NCBI RefSeq assembly: GCF_010183535.1
Contig: NC_071333.1
Coordinates: forward strand, 17,296,587 to 17,360,586
Source: Caenorhabditis remanei
Taxonomy: Eukaryota; Nematoda; Chromadorea; Rhabditida; Rhabditidae
Reading direction: 5' to 3'
Length of the DNA: 64,000 nucleotides
A program made the translations under genes and the position numbers. The notes under the pieces were generated by a model, which worked only from the letters and a program-made list of their open reading frames with translations, searched no databases and was not told where the DNA came from. This document shows, one piece after another, positions 12,371 to 22,056 of this stretch (position 1 is its first letter; every line of letters begins with the position of its first letter).

Positions 12371-15300
12371 AGTATGCAGTGTTTCTGATTTCTTACTGTA
12401 TTTTTACTGAATACTATAAATTTCTGTTCCAGTCACGCCTAAACGGTTTTTGTTATGGCTGTCTGCCATAGTTACACCTCTGCTATATTTTCCCTTCATC
12501 GTTACCAGACAATAATAATTTTTGAATTTTTGTCTTAACAACAAGACTATCTCCGTCTGGAATTTGACGTCATCAAAATTTCGAATTACAAACCACGCGA
12601 TGTCTGGCAGTTTTTAATTGCCATCAAATGAGAAATGACATTATTCGGAAACCGACAAATTCGGAAAACAAAGTGCTTATATATAAGACTCATTAGCTGG
12701 TCTCTCGGTGAATCAGACGTGTCACAAGAAAAGAAGAAAAGAGTGCACTTCTGGTAACAGGCGAGCAGTGAAAAGAAGAAAAAAGGACGATAATCCCCTG
12801 TGAAACCCTTTTTCAGATGAGATGAGTGGAATAATTCATTCCCTCATTTCCCACCATAAGCTTTCTATTTTCCCCGCCGCCATTTTCCCCCTCCCATTTC
12901 ATTTCACACCATTACGGAATTGGGGAAGAGCTTGATCGAGATTTATGAACGCCACTTCTACAGGAGATGCTACATTTTCATTTTCTTCTTCTTTTTCTTT
13001 CTTTTCTCAATTCACATTCCGGAAATTGGGCGAAGAAAAAACTAGAGGGGAGAAAACCGAATGGAATAGCAATTGCAAAAGAAAAAAGGAGAAAAATGGG
13101 AAAAAGCGAAGGAGGTACTTGAAAAATACTACTGTATCCCGCGAACTCGCCATCTAAACGTTTAAAGGAAAAACTCTTGACGGAAATCAGTTTTTAGTGT
13201 TTTTTTTGTTGTTTTTTGTTTCTTTCAAAATTTTTTGAAATTACAGTGACAAAATGCACTGATCTGATTTCATTGGATAACAGAAAAAAACACAATGTTT
13301 TTGTGCCAACCCACTTTTTCTCTTCTTTTTTTTTAACTACAAAAACGGATTAGGGCAGGAAATATTAGAATTCGTCATCACCCGAACAAAAGAACGGAGC
13401 AAAAATTGGAAGAATGAGAATAGACGACTGGAAGAAAAAACGAGTACGAAAAACAGAAATTTATCTGGAAAACATCTCATGGGTTGGGTCATCCGTTTTT
13501 GCTTTTGTTTGTATCTGATGGTTTATGGTGATATATTCAAAAAATGAAATTGGTACAGAGACTCTGAGTTTAGTCTCAATTAAAAAAGTAGATTTTTAGT
13601 TTTTATCAGTACGACACTATGTTTGTTGAAATAAAATTTCTGTGGAAAATTAGTTTCAATAATTTAATCATTCATGTTATTAAACAGATACATAGCAGTT
13701 TCATAAATAATGAATCTGAAATTGTTTTCGAACTTTCAATTTAAAAACTAATGCTGTAGCGTACATTGCTGAGAAGTAAAACCAGAACTAAGTGTTGGAA
13801 AGAAATTGTCACGTTGTAAGCAGAACCTGCTGATGTGTTGATACAAAAATCAGAATACAAGTGAGTTTAAATCAACGTCTCTTCAAAAAAAAAAAGAATG
13901 ATTTTCAGTCACTCAGCGCGTAAGCAAATATAGAGTCAATTTTCACAACTACAGTATCCACTTAACTTGAAAATTGATACAAGTTCTTGTTCATTCATGT
14001 AGTTTTCCAGAAAGGCACTAATGAGATACATCGTATTTCTCTGAGTCCTTATGACAGTCAACTCTCATTTCCAGTTTGACTCTGTCACATTGATATTCTT
14101 TCCTGAAATTTGAATCATTTCATTAGCAATCTCAGATATAAACAGGTAATAATCGGAGTGAGATTTCATCTGTCCCTCATGATGATCATCTCTAATTTCA
14201 TGGTTCTAGGTTTAGAGCTTTCCTAATTAGTTCTCTGAATTACAGTCAGTGAAATATGACGTTTGGATCTCTTATACTATTGGATGATTCAAATTACCTA
14301 AAGACTCTCATGAAATATGATAAAATTTTTCTCTGCTACTTCCATGAAAAAACTCATATTTTACTCAGATGCTTATGGCAATCAGCTCTGATTTCAAACT
14401 TTCTCATTAGCAGCTATTAAGTCAGCAGTTTTTGCCAAAACAAAAGTATCCAATTTACAGTCTCAAAAGACATTCATTAAAAGTGTATACTGATCCGGAA
14501 ACTGGGTTTCAACTGCTAATGATATGTGATCATGTATCCGAACAACATCAATTTTCCAGCAACTGATCAGATTGCTCACTCAGATTTCATGTTTTTAGAA
14601 AACGACACTTGTCGATTAGTCATCTGGTTCACTTTCTGAATACTTATGGGAACGATCGTTGTTGAAAGGAATACTGTACTTTGGAATAAATATAATATTG
14701 AGAAAAAAAAATTGATTGAGACTGAACAAGAATTCATTTTTCCACATTTAAACATCTACTTTGTTGAAAGACGAAGAACGAAGACGTAGACGAAAACGTC
14801 GTCTAGTTTTCTTCTTCAAATCAAAACAAACGTTTGTTAATTAGAATTTGTGTGTTTGTATGTGTATGTGCATTGCCGACGTTTTTTTTCGCTCTAGGTT
14901 CTCCTCATTTGGTCGTTTTCCGGATATAGACGCTTTTTTGCCCTCCTCGACTGCTTTCCTAATGAAAAGTTTGAAAGGAATAAATAAACAAAGAAGAACA
15001 GTGGAATAGAAAAGAAGGGAAATTGAAAACTGTGATATTTTAATTTAAAAGTGCTACAGTATATCTAGCAACCGAAACTATAGTAATCCAACTATATTCA
15101 AACTGGAAAAACAAAGTTACTGTGGAGAAATCAGATCTAACAAAATTGTCAGCAAAAAGCAATTGGTACTCTTTAAAAGCGACACCAGTTCATTCTTTCA
15201 TCTATTACTCTTGGGAAAAATATAAAAAAGGAGACAACTGGTGCAATGCACAACTTCCAAAATAGTGCATCAGTTTTTTATTCCTCATCTGTTGTTCCCA

Positions 15301-15736
15301 TGAGATGTGTGAGCGCCGAACGCAAAGCTCAAACAGATCGGATTGGAGAGAAAGGGACAGTATTCCTTGGGTACTCAGAAAAATCCAGAAATTTTGAATA
15401 CCAGCAAAACACTAGACTCTAGACTCCGAAAAAATGGGAAAATGGAACACTAAAAGGGAAAAATTAAAAAGCAAGAGCAAGAAAGATGCACAATTGGTCT
15501 TCTTTGAAAAATAGAGAGAAAGGGGAAAGAAAAACAATTCCATCACGTCACATACACACCGGGGAGAAGAAAACATATATTGCAAAATATGTGTTTGTGT
15601 ATATGGTGCTGGTTTTACCCTCCTTCCTATATACACACTCATACACACACACACACGTACACACGTGTCCTAATTTCATCCATTCATTCAATTTCTGGAT
15701 TAGCACCGATGCCATGATTGACGGCGCGCAGTGGAA

Positions 15737-15752
15737 GGGGGGGGGGGGGGGG
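15737..15752 (+). repeat. G16 homopolymer tract
   Basis: Sixteen consecutive G residues preceded by GTGGAA. Runs of this length can form G-quadruplexes; in C. elegans such tracts are deletion-prone without the helicase DOG-1 (FANCJ). It lies about 80 bp past an AC-rich microsatellite in gene-free DNA. Confidence 0.9.
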
Positions 15753-16043
15753 AAGGCTTGGCCGGCTAACATACACGGGGCAGGAAATGTTCAACGGATA
15801 GCAGGAGAAAGAGTTGGAGACGGAGAAGAAAGAGCCGCTTGAAAAGTGATGTATTAATACGGAATGAGGGCAAGAGGCAAATGAGTGCGCCCATGGAAAT
15901 GAAGGAGAAAAGGTAGGTCATGATGAGATTTGATTTTGTTTAGTTTTTCGACTGAAAATAACACGGATGGTACTGTAGCAGTTGTGTCAGGGATGGTGCA
16001 TTTATACAGTATGATGCATCCTAGCGCATTCTCACTAGAAAAT

Positions 16044-16379
16044 GTTATGGAGTCAGTGTGGAGTTATGGAACGTGACTAATATCACGGGAAAACTGAGAA
16101 AACGCTGATTCCAAATATATATTCAATTTTTCTCCTGGAGGTTTGGTATTCGAGAAAAATAAGGTCGAAGTTTTGAATATAGAGAATTATAACCTTTTTA
16201 ACACGCGAAAGTTGCGAAAAAATCTCAAAAGATAATTTGTTATTTTTCTGATCTTTGACCTTGTTTTTTGCGAATAAACAGACCTCAAAGGCAAAAACTG
16301 AATATATGTCTGAAATCAACGTTTTCTCAGCATTCCAATGGTGTAGGTCATGTCCCATAACTCTACTCTGACTCTATGA
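16044..16379. repeat. 336-bp palindromic element
   Basis: The left arm begins TTATGGAGTCAGTGTGGAG; the minus strand of the right arm begins TCATAGAGTCAGAGTAGAG. The arms stay alignable for about 130 bp, sharing GAGTTATGG, CTGAGAAAACG, ATATATTCA and AAGGTC. The structure is that of a non-autonomous MITE. No coding capacity. Confidence 0.75.
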
Positions 16380-17050
16380 GCTTTCCTAATTAGAGGAATA
16401 GCATAGTGCGAAATCACGGTATTCGCAAAATAGTTTTTAATTTCATGATTAGTAAGTTTTATGAAACAAAATAGCAAAACTGCCCTATAAAACTTTTATT
16501 CTTATTTTTTCCTGAACTATAAAAAATCTAGATTCCTTGTTTGATAAAAAGTTTTCAAATGAAGTCTATTCTGAACCTCTTCGCCTCGGGGGTCAAAAAC
16601 GACCACGACTTTCAGCTTTAGCTTCTGTGTTGTTTTTTTCATACATCAAGCCATTTTTTTTCTTGTTTATGTCTAATGGATTCGGCAGAAGCTAGTTGAT
16701 TGAAGTCGTTTGATGACGATTGGCGAATTGTGCCTCATTAGTGTGAAGGAGGAGAAAAAAGGCGATGGTTGGTGGTCCCGTTATCCCTTTTTTGGTATTT
16801 TGGATTTCTGCTGATGAGGCTGATGAATGAAACAATTCATTGAGATGAGGGCGATTTCTGCATTGAAAATCATGAATGAAAAGGGGGATCGAAACAGTGG
16901 AATCGGAGATCACAGTACAAAGCGGATAGGATTATATGATCTATTCAAACAGACATGCAGGACATGATTCATAAAAATAAAGGTTACAGTTTTCACGAGT
17001 TTTTTTCTTGTGGCCATGGTATAGATCTGGCACGTTTTTCTATAACTGGA

Positions 17051-18307
17051 ATGACATCGAATCTGATCAATACTTTATTGGTATTGTCTGTTTTATTAGT
17101 AATCACTATCAATTTATCTTATTTTTGTACGAAAGAAACTGCACACTACTCTGTTGTAAAGGATTCAAGATTTTCCATAGAGAATTTAACAAGGTAATCA
17201 ATTTTTTTTAAATTGTTACGTTAGGTTTTCAGAAGTATTACCATAACTACAGCAAGTCATACAACGCCATCTTCCTTAATCCCACCATTTATACCATTCA
17301 GGTCGACTTTTGTGGTAAAATTTATTTGAATAATTCCAAAACCCGTATTTCTTTTTCCAGACATCTTCAAAGTACAGTTTAGCAGCATGCCGGATACAGA
17401 AGAATCTCTCAACAATTCTACTTAACTTATTTTGTTATTTGAACACACCAAGAAAGTTTTCAAGGAAAGCATCCTCTCTTACCATCGAATTCAAAAACTA
17501 GTGAGCTTCTGAAAAACAAAATCTGGCAAAATAAACAAAAAATCAATAATTTTGTTTTCAGTTTATCACAGGAAACCTGTAATACAACTCATGCAACTCA
17601 CATTGCCACTAATACCACATTTTCCACAAAATTAGCTATTATTCGCGACCCAGTTGAACGATTCTTGTCGGGATTCGTGGATAAGTGCATACAGTGAGTT
17701 AAATTGTTTGAAAAATATATTCGAAACAATGAAAAAGTTACAGTGAAGCCAAACACAAAGATTCCCGATGTTACGGTTGCCATAAAAATATGATATGTGT
17801 GCTAAAAGAGCAGTATATAAGGTTTCAGCTCATCGCAGAAGCAAAATTGTCAAGTTTTTCTTATGAAGACCGCCACTTTGCTCCGATGTCGTGGTAAGTA
17901 CTTTATAATTTTTGTTACGCACCCTAAAATCGATAACAACTAAGGTTCTGCGATTTCGACCATGAAACAATCAAGAACTACAAGTTTTTGTATTTCGGAG
18001 AGACTGAGGAACAGCAGGCTGGGACTATCAATGAGCTAATGGATGTTTTAGACGATCACGGTGTTGACAATAGTACCATTTCCCATATTTTAGAGGAGTT
18101 ATCAGGTAATATTGATATTTTCAGCGTCGATTCTCGAAATGGTAATTTTCAGCAAACCGTACAAAGCATAGCACCAGTGGATCTGCAATTAGGATGAAAG
18201 TAGGACAAGAAATGAGAAAAAACGCGGAAGCAATGAGATTGTTGTATCTCATTTATGAAAATGATTACAAAGTTTTTAATCTGAAATCTCCGTTTGCTCA
18301 GACCTAA
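17051..18307 (+). CDS. Nematode carbohydrate-sulfotransferase-like type II membrane protein
   Basis: Seven exons (17051-17193, 17233-17314, 17361-17500, 17562-17693, 17744-17893, 17945-18105, 18153-18307) give 320 residues, a normal length for the expanded nematode Sulfotransfer_2-like family. An N-terminal hydrophobic anchor (about residues 5-22) predicts a Golgi type II enzyme. Family landmarks are PPFIPF, a 5' phosphosulfate-binding-like CRIQKNLST, the 3' phosphate-binding-like IIRDPVERFLSGF, a Cys-rich CYGCHKNMIC, EDRHFAPMSW and a C-terminal SGSAIRMKVGQEM. It should transfer sulfate from PAPS to a glycan; the acceptor is unknown. Two choices are judgement calls: exon 2 is extended to the second donor (TTTGTG|GTAAAA) to keep frame, and exon 6 uses a weak AAG acceptor at 17942-17944. 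I see no frame-breaking lesion. An AATAAA lies 72 nt after the stop. Confidence 0.85.
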
Positions 18308-18378
18308 ATTTAGTTTGTCCTGTAGCTAGAATATTTTTTAGAAGTCAATGTTTAAGAAGCGGGTCGTTTTTATATTGC

Positions 18379-18384
18379 AAATAA
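18379..18384 (+). terminator. Poly(A) signal of the sulfotransferase-like gene
   Basis: A canonical AATAAA 72 nt after the stop codon at 18305-18307, in the short convergent spacer before the next gene. Confidence 0.6.
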
Positions 18385-18507
18385 ATCATTGTATCACAGA
18401 AATCGGGGAAAAATGGCAATTCTTGGAAAACTAATCACAGATATAAAATATTATAACCGAAGCAATGTGAGATCAAGTGCAAAATTAATATGAGAAACAT
18501 CAAATAA

Positions 18508-19638
18508 TCATTTGGCTTCTTCCTTCTCTTTTTCTTTCTTCAAGGCATCAGCTCTACTTTGACGGATAAATGTCTTTGCTTTCTGAAGCTCGTCGAGCAG
18601 TTTGTCACATGTTTCAGACGACATGTTCAGTGATTTCTCCCAATCGGTCGTCGTAAGATGCATATTCAGGGTGCAATCCGGGGCATGGTCCATGACACGA
18701 GTGGATACCTGTAATTGATAGAATAAAGAATATTATATTTCCAATAAGTTCCACGTGTCAGCCATGATATTTAAAAGCATCAATTTTTATTTCAGTTTGC
18801 AACAAGCATCATAAGCACACAGGGCTCTAGATTTTGACTGTTATAAACTAAACACGGTCTGCTATCTGTTAAAGGCGCATCAAATTTTTTCAAAACGGTC
18901 TCAAAGCGGAAAACATGATTTGCAGTTCTTTTCAACCCTGCAACCCTGTTAGAAAATACCGCATTTGTTCTTTTTTCAACTACGAGACTATTCCGTAAAA
19001 TCTTCTTAAAATTAGATGCGCCTTTAACACCCTTCGGTCAGCAGACCGTGAATAAAGCATATTAGAATTTTTTTATCAGCCTTTCGAGGCACGATAAGCA
19101 AGCTACCAGTGTAATACCCCTGTTACCTGTCAGTCAGCCTGTTGTGTTACTTGTGCCACATCTGTGGGGAGCTTTTAATGCGAAAATCTAGATTTTTCTA
19201 CCTATGAAAACGTCTTAAACCTTGCCACTTATTGATTTTTCCCCGTTTTCTGCAACAAAAACTCAAGTGCTCACCTGAACATCCATACGAATCGACGCTG
19301 ACTTGTAAGTTCCTCTTTCGATGATTGTATGCAACTTTTTGAAGAAATCAATAGCCGAAACGAGACCTTTCAACCCATTTTTCACGAAATCGTCGGTAGC
19401 CTCCGGGTTCTTTTCCAACGCCGATTCCTTGAAAGTTTATTCCTATTAAAATTGTACTGACTTTTACTTACAATACTCGTGTCTTCCATAACCACTTCAA
19501 TGAATGTCATGTGCTCCGCAGAGAAGAAGTTGGAGGCTATCAACTGAGACATACCTGGAAATGAAGTTTTGCCACCAAAACCAACAAAAATTCTGACTAA
19601 CCTAGTTCAGTACACGTAGAAATGACGTAGAAATCCAT
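18508..19638 (-). CDS. 157-aa protein with a possible C-terminal COMM-like domain
   Basis: Exons, 5' to 3': 19638-19602, 19554-19472, 19427-19275, 18708-18508, giving 157 residues. I do not recognise it firmly. Residues about 85-145 have the pattern of a COMM domain: a basic strand leading into MDVQVSTRV, a second strand (LNMHLTTTDW), then a helix with LLDELQKA. COMMD proteins assemble in the Commander complex for endosomal recycling; this assignment is inference from pattern only. The C-terminus is Lys/Glu-rich (KKEKEKEEAK). The exon 2/3 junction needs an AAG acceptor (TTTCAAG). The last intron (566 bp) carries a palindromic repeat at 18853-19050. The start ATG is the only one that keeps the first exon open. 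Confidence 0.65.
18853..19050. repeat. Palindromic repeat inside an intron (CACGGTCTGCT ends)
   Basis: The left end reads CACGGTCTGCT followed by TGTTAAAGGCGCAT. The right end is the reverse complement with few changes (ATGCGCCTTTAACA ... AGCAGACCGTG). Total span is 198 bp, within the last intron of the 157-aa protein gene. MITE-like; no coding capacity. Confidence 0.75.
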
Positions 19639-20637
19639 TTTTCAGATGAGTATGGCGTAAAACTGAAGAATAAGAGGAGTAAGTGGAGAAACTAGCTAAA
19701 AAATACATGAAAATAAATAACTATGTGTGGGTGGCTAAACAGTGCGCGCACAGCGGGATAATGGAGTGTTGTTGTACACACAGTGAGAACAGTGTTAAAT
19801 GGGATGAAAACCTATGAAGACTTGGTGTATGGAAAAAATGTTAGAATTGCAAGAAGAAAATGTTATTTTCATGGTTTTAGAAGATTTTAATTTAAGTTGA
19901 ACCAAAAGAAAACCCAAAATTGTTGTAACCGTGTGATTTCTGTCAGTCTGTTATCATTCCAAAAAAATTTTTCATTTTCCAATTTAGTTTGTGATCCGTG
20001 ACTAACAATTCATATATTCATTGTTGAGATTTCACTATTTTTAATGGTTTTTTTAGCGTCTGACTCTCAAGCAAGGCTGTCGCACGGCCGGCCGCGGCTT
20101 TTTCTTGAAAATCTCAAATAGTCGCGGTCGGCCTAAATAAATTTTGGCAGCAGTGGGGTCGAACCCTGAAAACATGTTTATCAAGTCTTGTTTTCCCTTG
20201 AAACTCTAGAAGCCGCGGCTGTTTGAAATTTTCAAAAAAAAACCCGTTTTCTGACAGTCTTGCTCTCAGTAACCTCGTTTGAATTAGTTTCCCTCACCTA
20301 TTTCATATTATCAATTTTGTTGACAGCCTTCGTTTGCTTACGCTCTTTTTTTTTCGAAAAGTCAGTCAACTGAATGATAATTCAAAACGGAAAGTAGTTT
20401 TTTTGAAAGCTGATAAGGTAACCTGGGCAACATTCGATGGATGATTGAGCATCCAAATACGTAGGTGGGATTTCCATTGGAATCGACTATAAACTATATT
20501 ATGAGTAACTATAAACAGTCAAATGAGGAAAACAACGTGAAAAATAAGACTTGTTGTTTTCAACCAGTCTGGTAAGCAAATACATTCGGAAAACAGATTG
20601 AAGCTTGACTTAGTTTATTGATAAGGTAAGCATGAAT
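19639..20637. other. Spacer between two minus-strand genes
   Basis: One kilobase with no exon I can support. It contains the transposon-like element at 20070-20264; the remainder next to 19640-19800 is the likely promoter of the 157-aa protein gene. Confidence 0.45.
20070..20264. mobile_element. 195-bp MITE with 12-bp ends and CTCA flanks
   Basis: The termini are AGCAAGGCTGTC and GACAGTCTTGCT (11 of 12 complementary). Both sides are flanked by CTCA (20066-20069 and 20265-20268), consistent with a target-site duplication. GC-rich subterminal blocks (CGGCCGGCCGCGGC and GCCGCGGC) are inverted relative to each other. There is no coding capacity, so it would be mobilised by a transposase elsewhere. 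Confidence 0.75.
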
Positions 20638-21188
20638 TCAGATTTCGAAAACATCATCTTCATCCTCTGCCTCATCGTCAGCCATGTTATTTTCTTCCTC
20701 ATTTTCATTGTATTCATCCTCTGCATCGTCCTCATCTTCTTCCTCCTCCTCCTTCTCGCTTTGCTCCAGCTCGCTTCTCTCGTCTTCCTGTAATTCATTT
20801 GTTCCAATTATCATTTTTATATTTGTGTATTTACCTCGGCAAAATCGCCTTTGATTTCGAGTCTGTCTAGAAGACCATTGAAGAAGTCAACAAACGGAAT
20901 TTCATCCTGGAGAACGTGATTCTCAAAGAATTGGTACTCACTGGTGTATTCACATGCGACGCGACTCTGGAAACATGTGAATGATTGATATACAGACTAT
21001 CACACTTACAAATGACTTAAACTTAAGGAACATTAGAACCATATCCAAGGAGTGTACGACGTTGACGACCACTCCAGCAGAGCAACCTGCGGCATGTTAT
21101 TTTTTAGGGTGTCAGCAACCTGTATTAACTCACCGTACATCTCCAATAGAGATGTAAGATCCGCAGATGTTGGGGTACGGTAGAGCAT
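20638..21188 (-). CDS. Unrecognised 137-aa protein with a very acidic C-terminus
   Basis: Exons, 5' to 3': 21188-21134, 21086-21010, 20966-20835, 20787-20638, giving 137 residues. I do not recognise the family. Residues 1-88 look like a compact, mostly helical domain with hydrophobic stretches (SAGVVVNVVHSLDMVLMF and DEIPFVDFFNGLLDRLEI). From about residue 89 to the end about two thirds of the residues are Asp or Glu, ending DDVFEI, like a histone- or basic-protein-binding tail. The start is supported by a TTCAG acceptor two bases upstream of the ATG. Splice sites are canonical throughout. Confidence 0.7.
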
Positions 21189-21661
21189 GGCTGAATCGAA
21201 AATTTATGGAAGAAGAAACGAAATTTTGAGTGAAAAACTGCGAGTGGGAGGTTCTATGCAGAGACCAGTAATTTATGACAGGTGAAAATCCACAAGGACA
21301 TCGGCAAAACATAAAGGTAATTTTGGATTCTTAGATTCTGCTTTTATTCTTACAGAGATCATATGTAAATTTTTATCTACAGTCTGCTCTTCGCAACATG
21401 GATTTCTGGCATATCTGATTTATTTCATTTCCAAAATACAAAATGTCAAGGAAATCAAGAGAATATTTGAATTATGTGAGATTTTGAATAAAAAAATAAA
21501 GTCAGAAAAGACAAAAAACGTCGCCAAAAAACAAGTCAAGCAGATATAATGAAGGCGGAAAGTTATGATAAAAGTAAGGAGAGGGGGAAATGAGAGATGG
21601 ATAAGTTTCAGACGGAAAATATTGATTGAAAAGTTGCACTTTCCGTTTCACTGGACAATTT
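21189..21661. other. Spacer between the 100-aa and 137-aa protein genes
   Basis: No exon pattern seen. It should hold the 3' UTR of the 100-aa gene and the promoter of the 137-aa gene. Confidence 0.4.
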
Positions 21662-22056
21662 TCAGAGCGGGATGTAGCCTTCTGTGTACGCGTTTTGACG
21701 ACAGTAATCTCTCATCTTGGTGAAGAATTCTTCTCCGGTCATGACGTTGTTCAGGGCGACATGACCGAACTCGCGAATGCTGGGGGCATTCGCAGCCAAC
21801 ATTTGTTCCTGTAATGAAATAGTCTGAATCAGAAAATTTAGAAGATGGAACACTAACGAAATGAGGTTTTCGCAAGATGTGTGAAACAGTATCGGCTTGA
21901 CTGCGAGTTGGGAAACTGTTTGGAACTCTGCTGAGCAAGTCTGGAAAAATATTTATGTTGGGTTAATTATTCCAAAAGTTTACGGTGTTCTGTGAGCATT
22001 CCGACGATCCAGAGTTGCATGCTGGTTTGAATTGGAGAACAGCCACCGATCTTCAT
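21662..22056 (-). CDS. Unrecognised 100-aa protein
   Basis: Exons, 5' to 3': 22056-21984, 21940-21858, 21808-21662, giving 100 residues with canonical splice sites. The start ATG lies 5 nt after a TTCCAG acceptor, consistent with trans-splicing. The protein is soluble, with no signal peptide or membrane segment, and contains a Phe/Gly/Met-rich C-terminal half (NNVMTGEEFFTKMRDYC). I do not recognise a domain. It is the first of three minus-strand genes with spacers of 473 and about 1000 bp, too wide for a classic Caenorhabditis operon. Confidence 0.65.

Larger units (their letters stand above)
7379..17050. other. Large spacer upstream of the GPCR; no convincing gene
   Basis: Nearly 10 kb without an exon chain I can support. 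Local open frames (for example around 7.7-8.5 kb and 11.5-11.9 kb) are purine- or pyrimidine-rich low complexity. A donor-like AAG|GTGAGT on the minus strand at about 7685 could belong to an untranslated or missed 5' exon of the receptor gene. Contents I can name are a CAA microsatellite (8842-8866), two GC-ended repeats (11977-12134 and about 12257-12370), degenerate direct repeats (about 13990-14680), an AC-rich microsatellite (about 15631-15660), a G16 tract (15737-15752) and a palindromic element (16044-16379). Confidence 0.5.

Noticed and set aside
20638..22056. Treating the minus-strand trio as an operon
   Set aside because: Spacers of 473 and about 1000 bp exceed the usual 100 bp or so, and each start has its own SL1-type acceptor.
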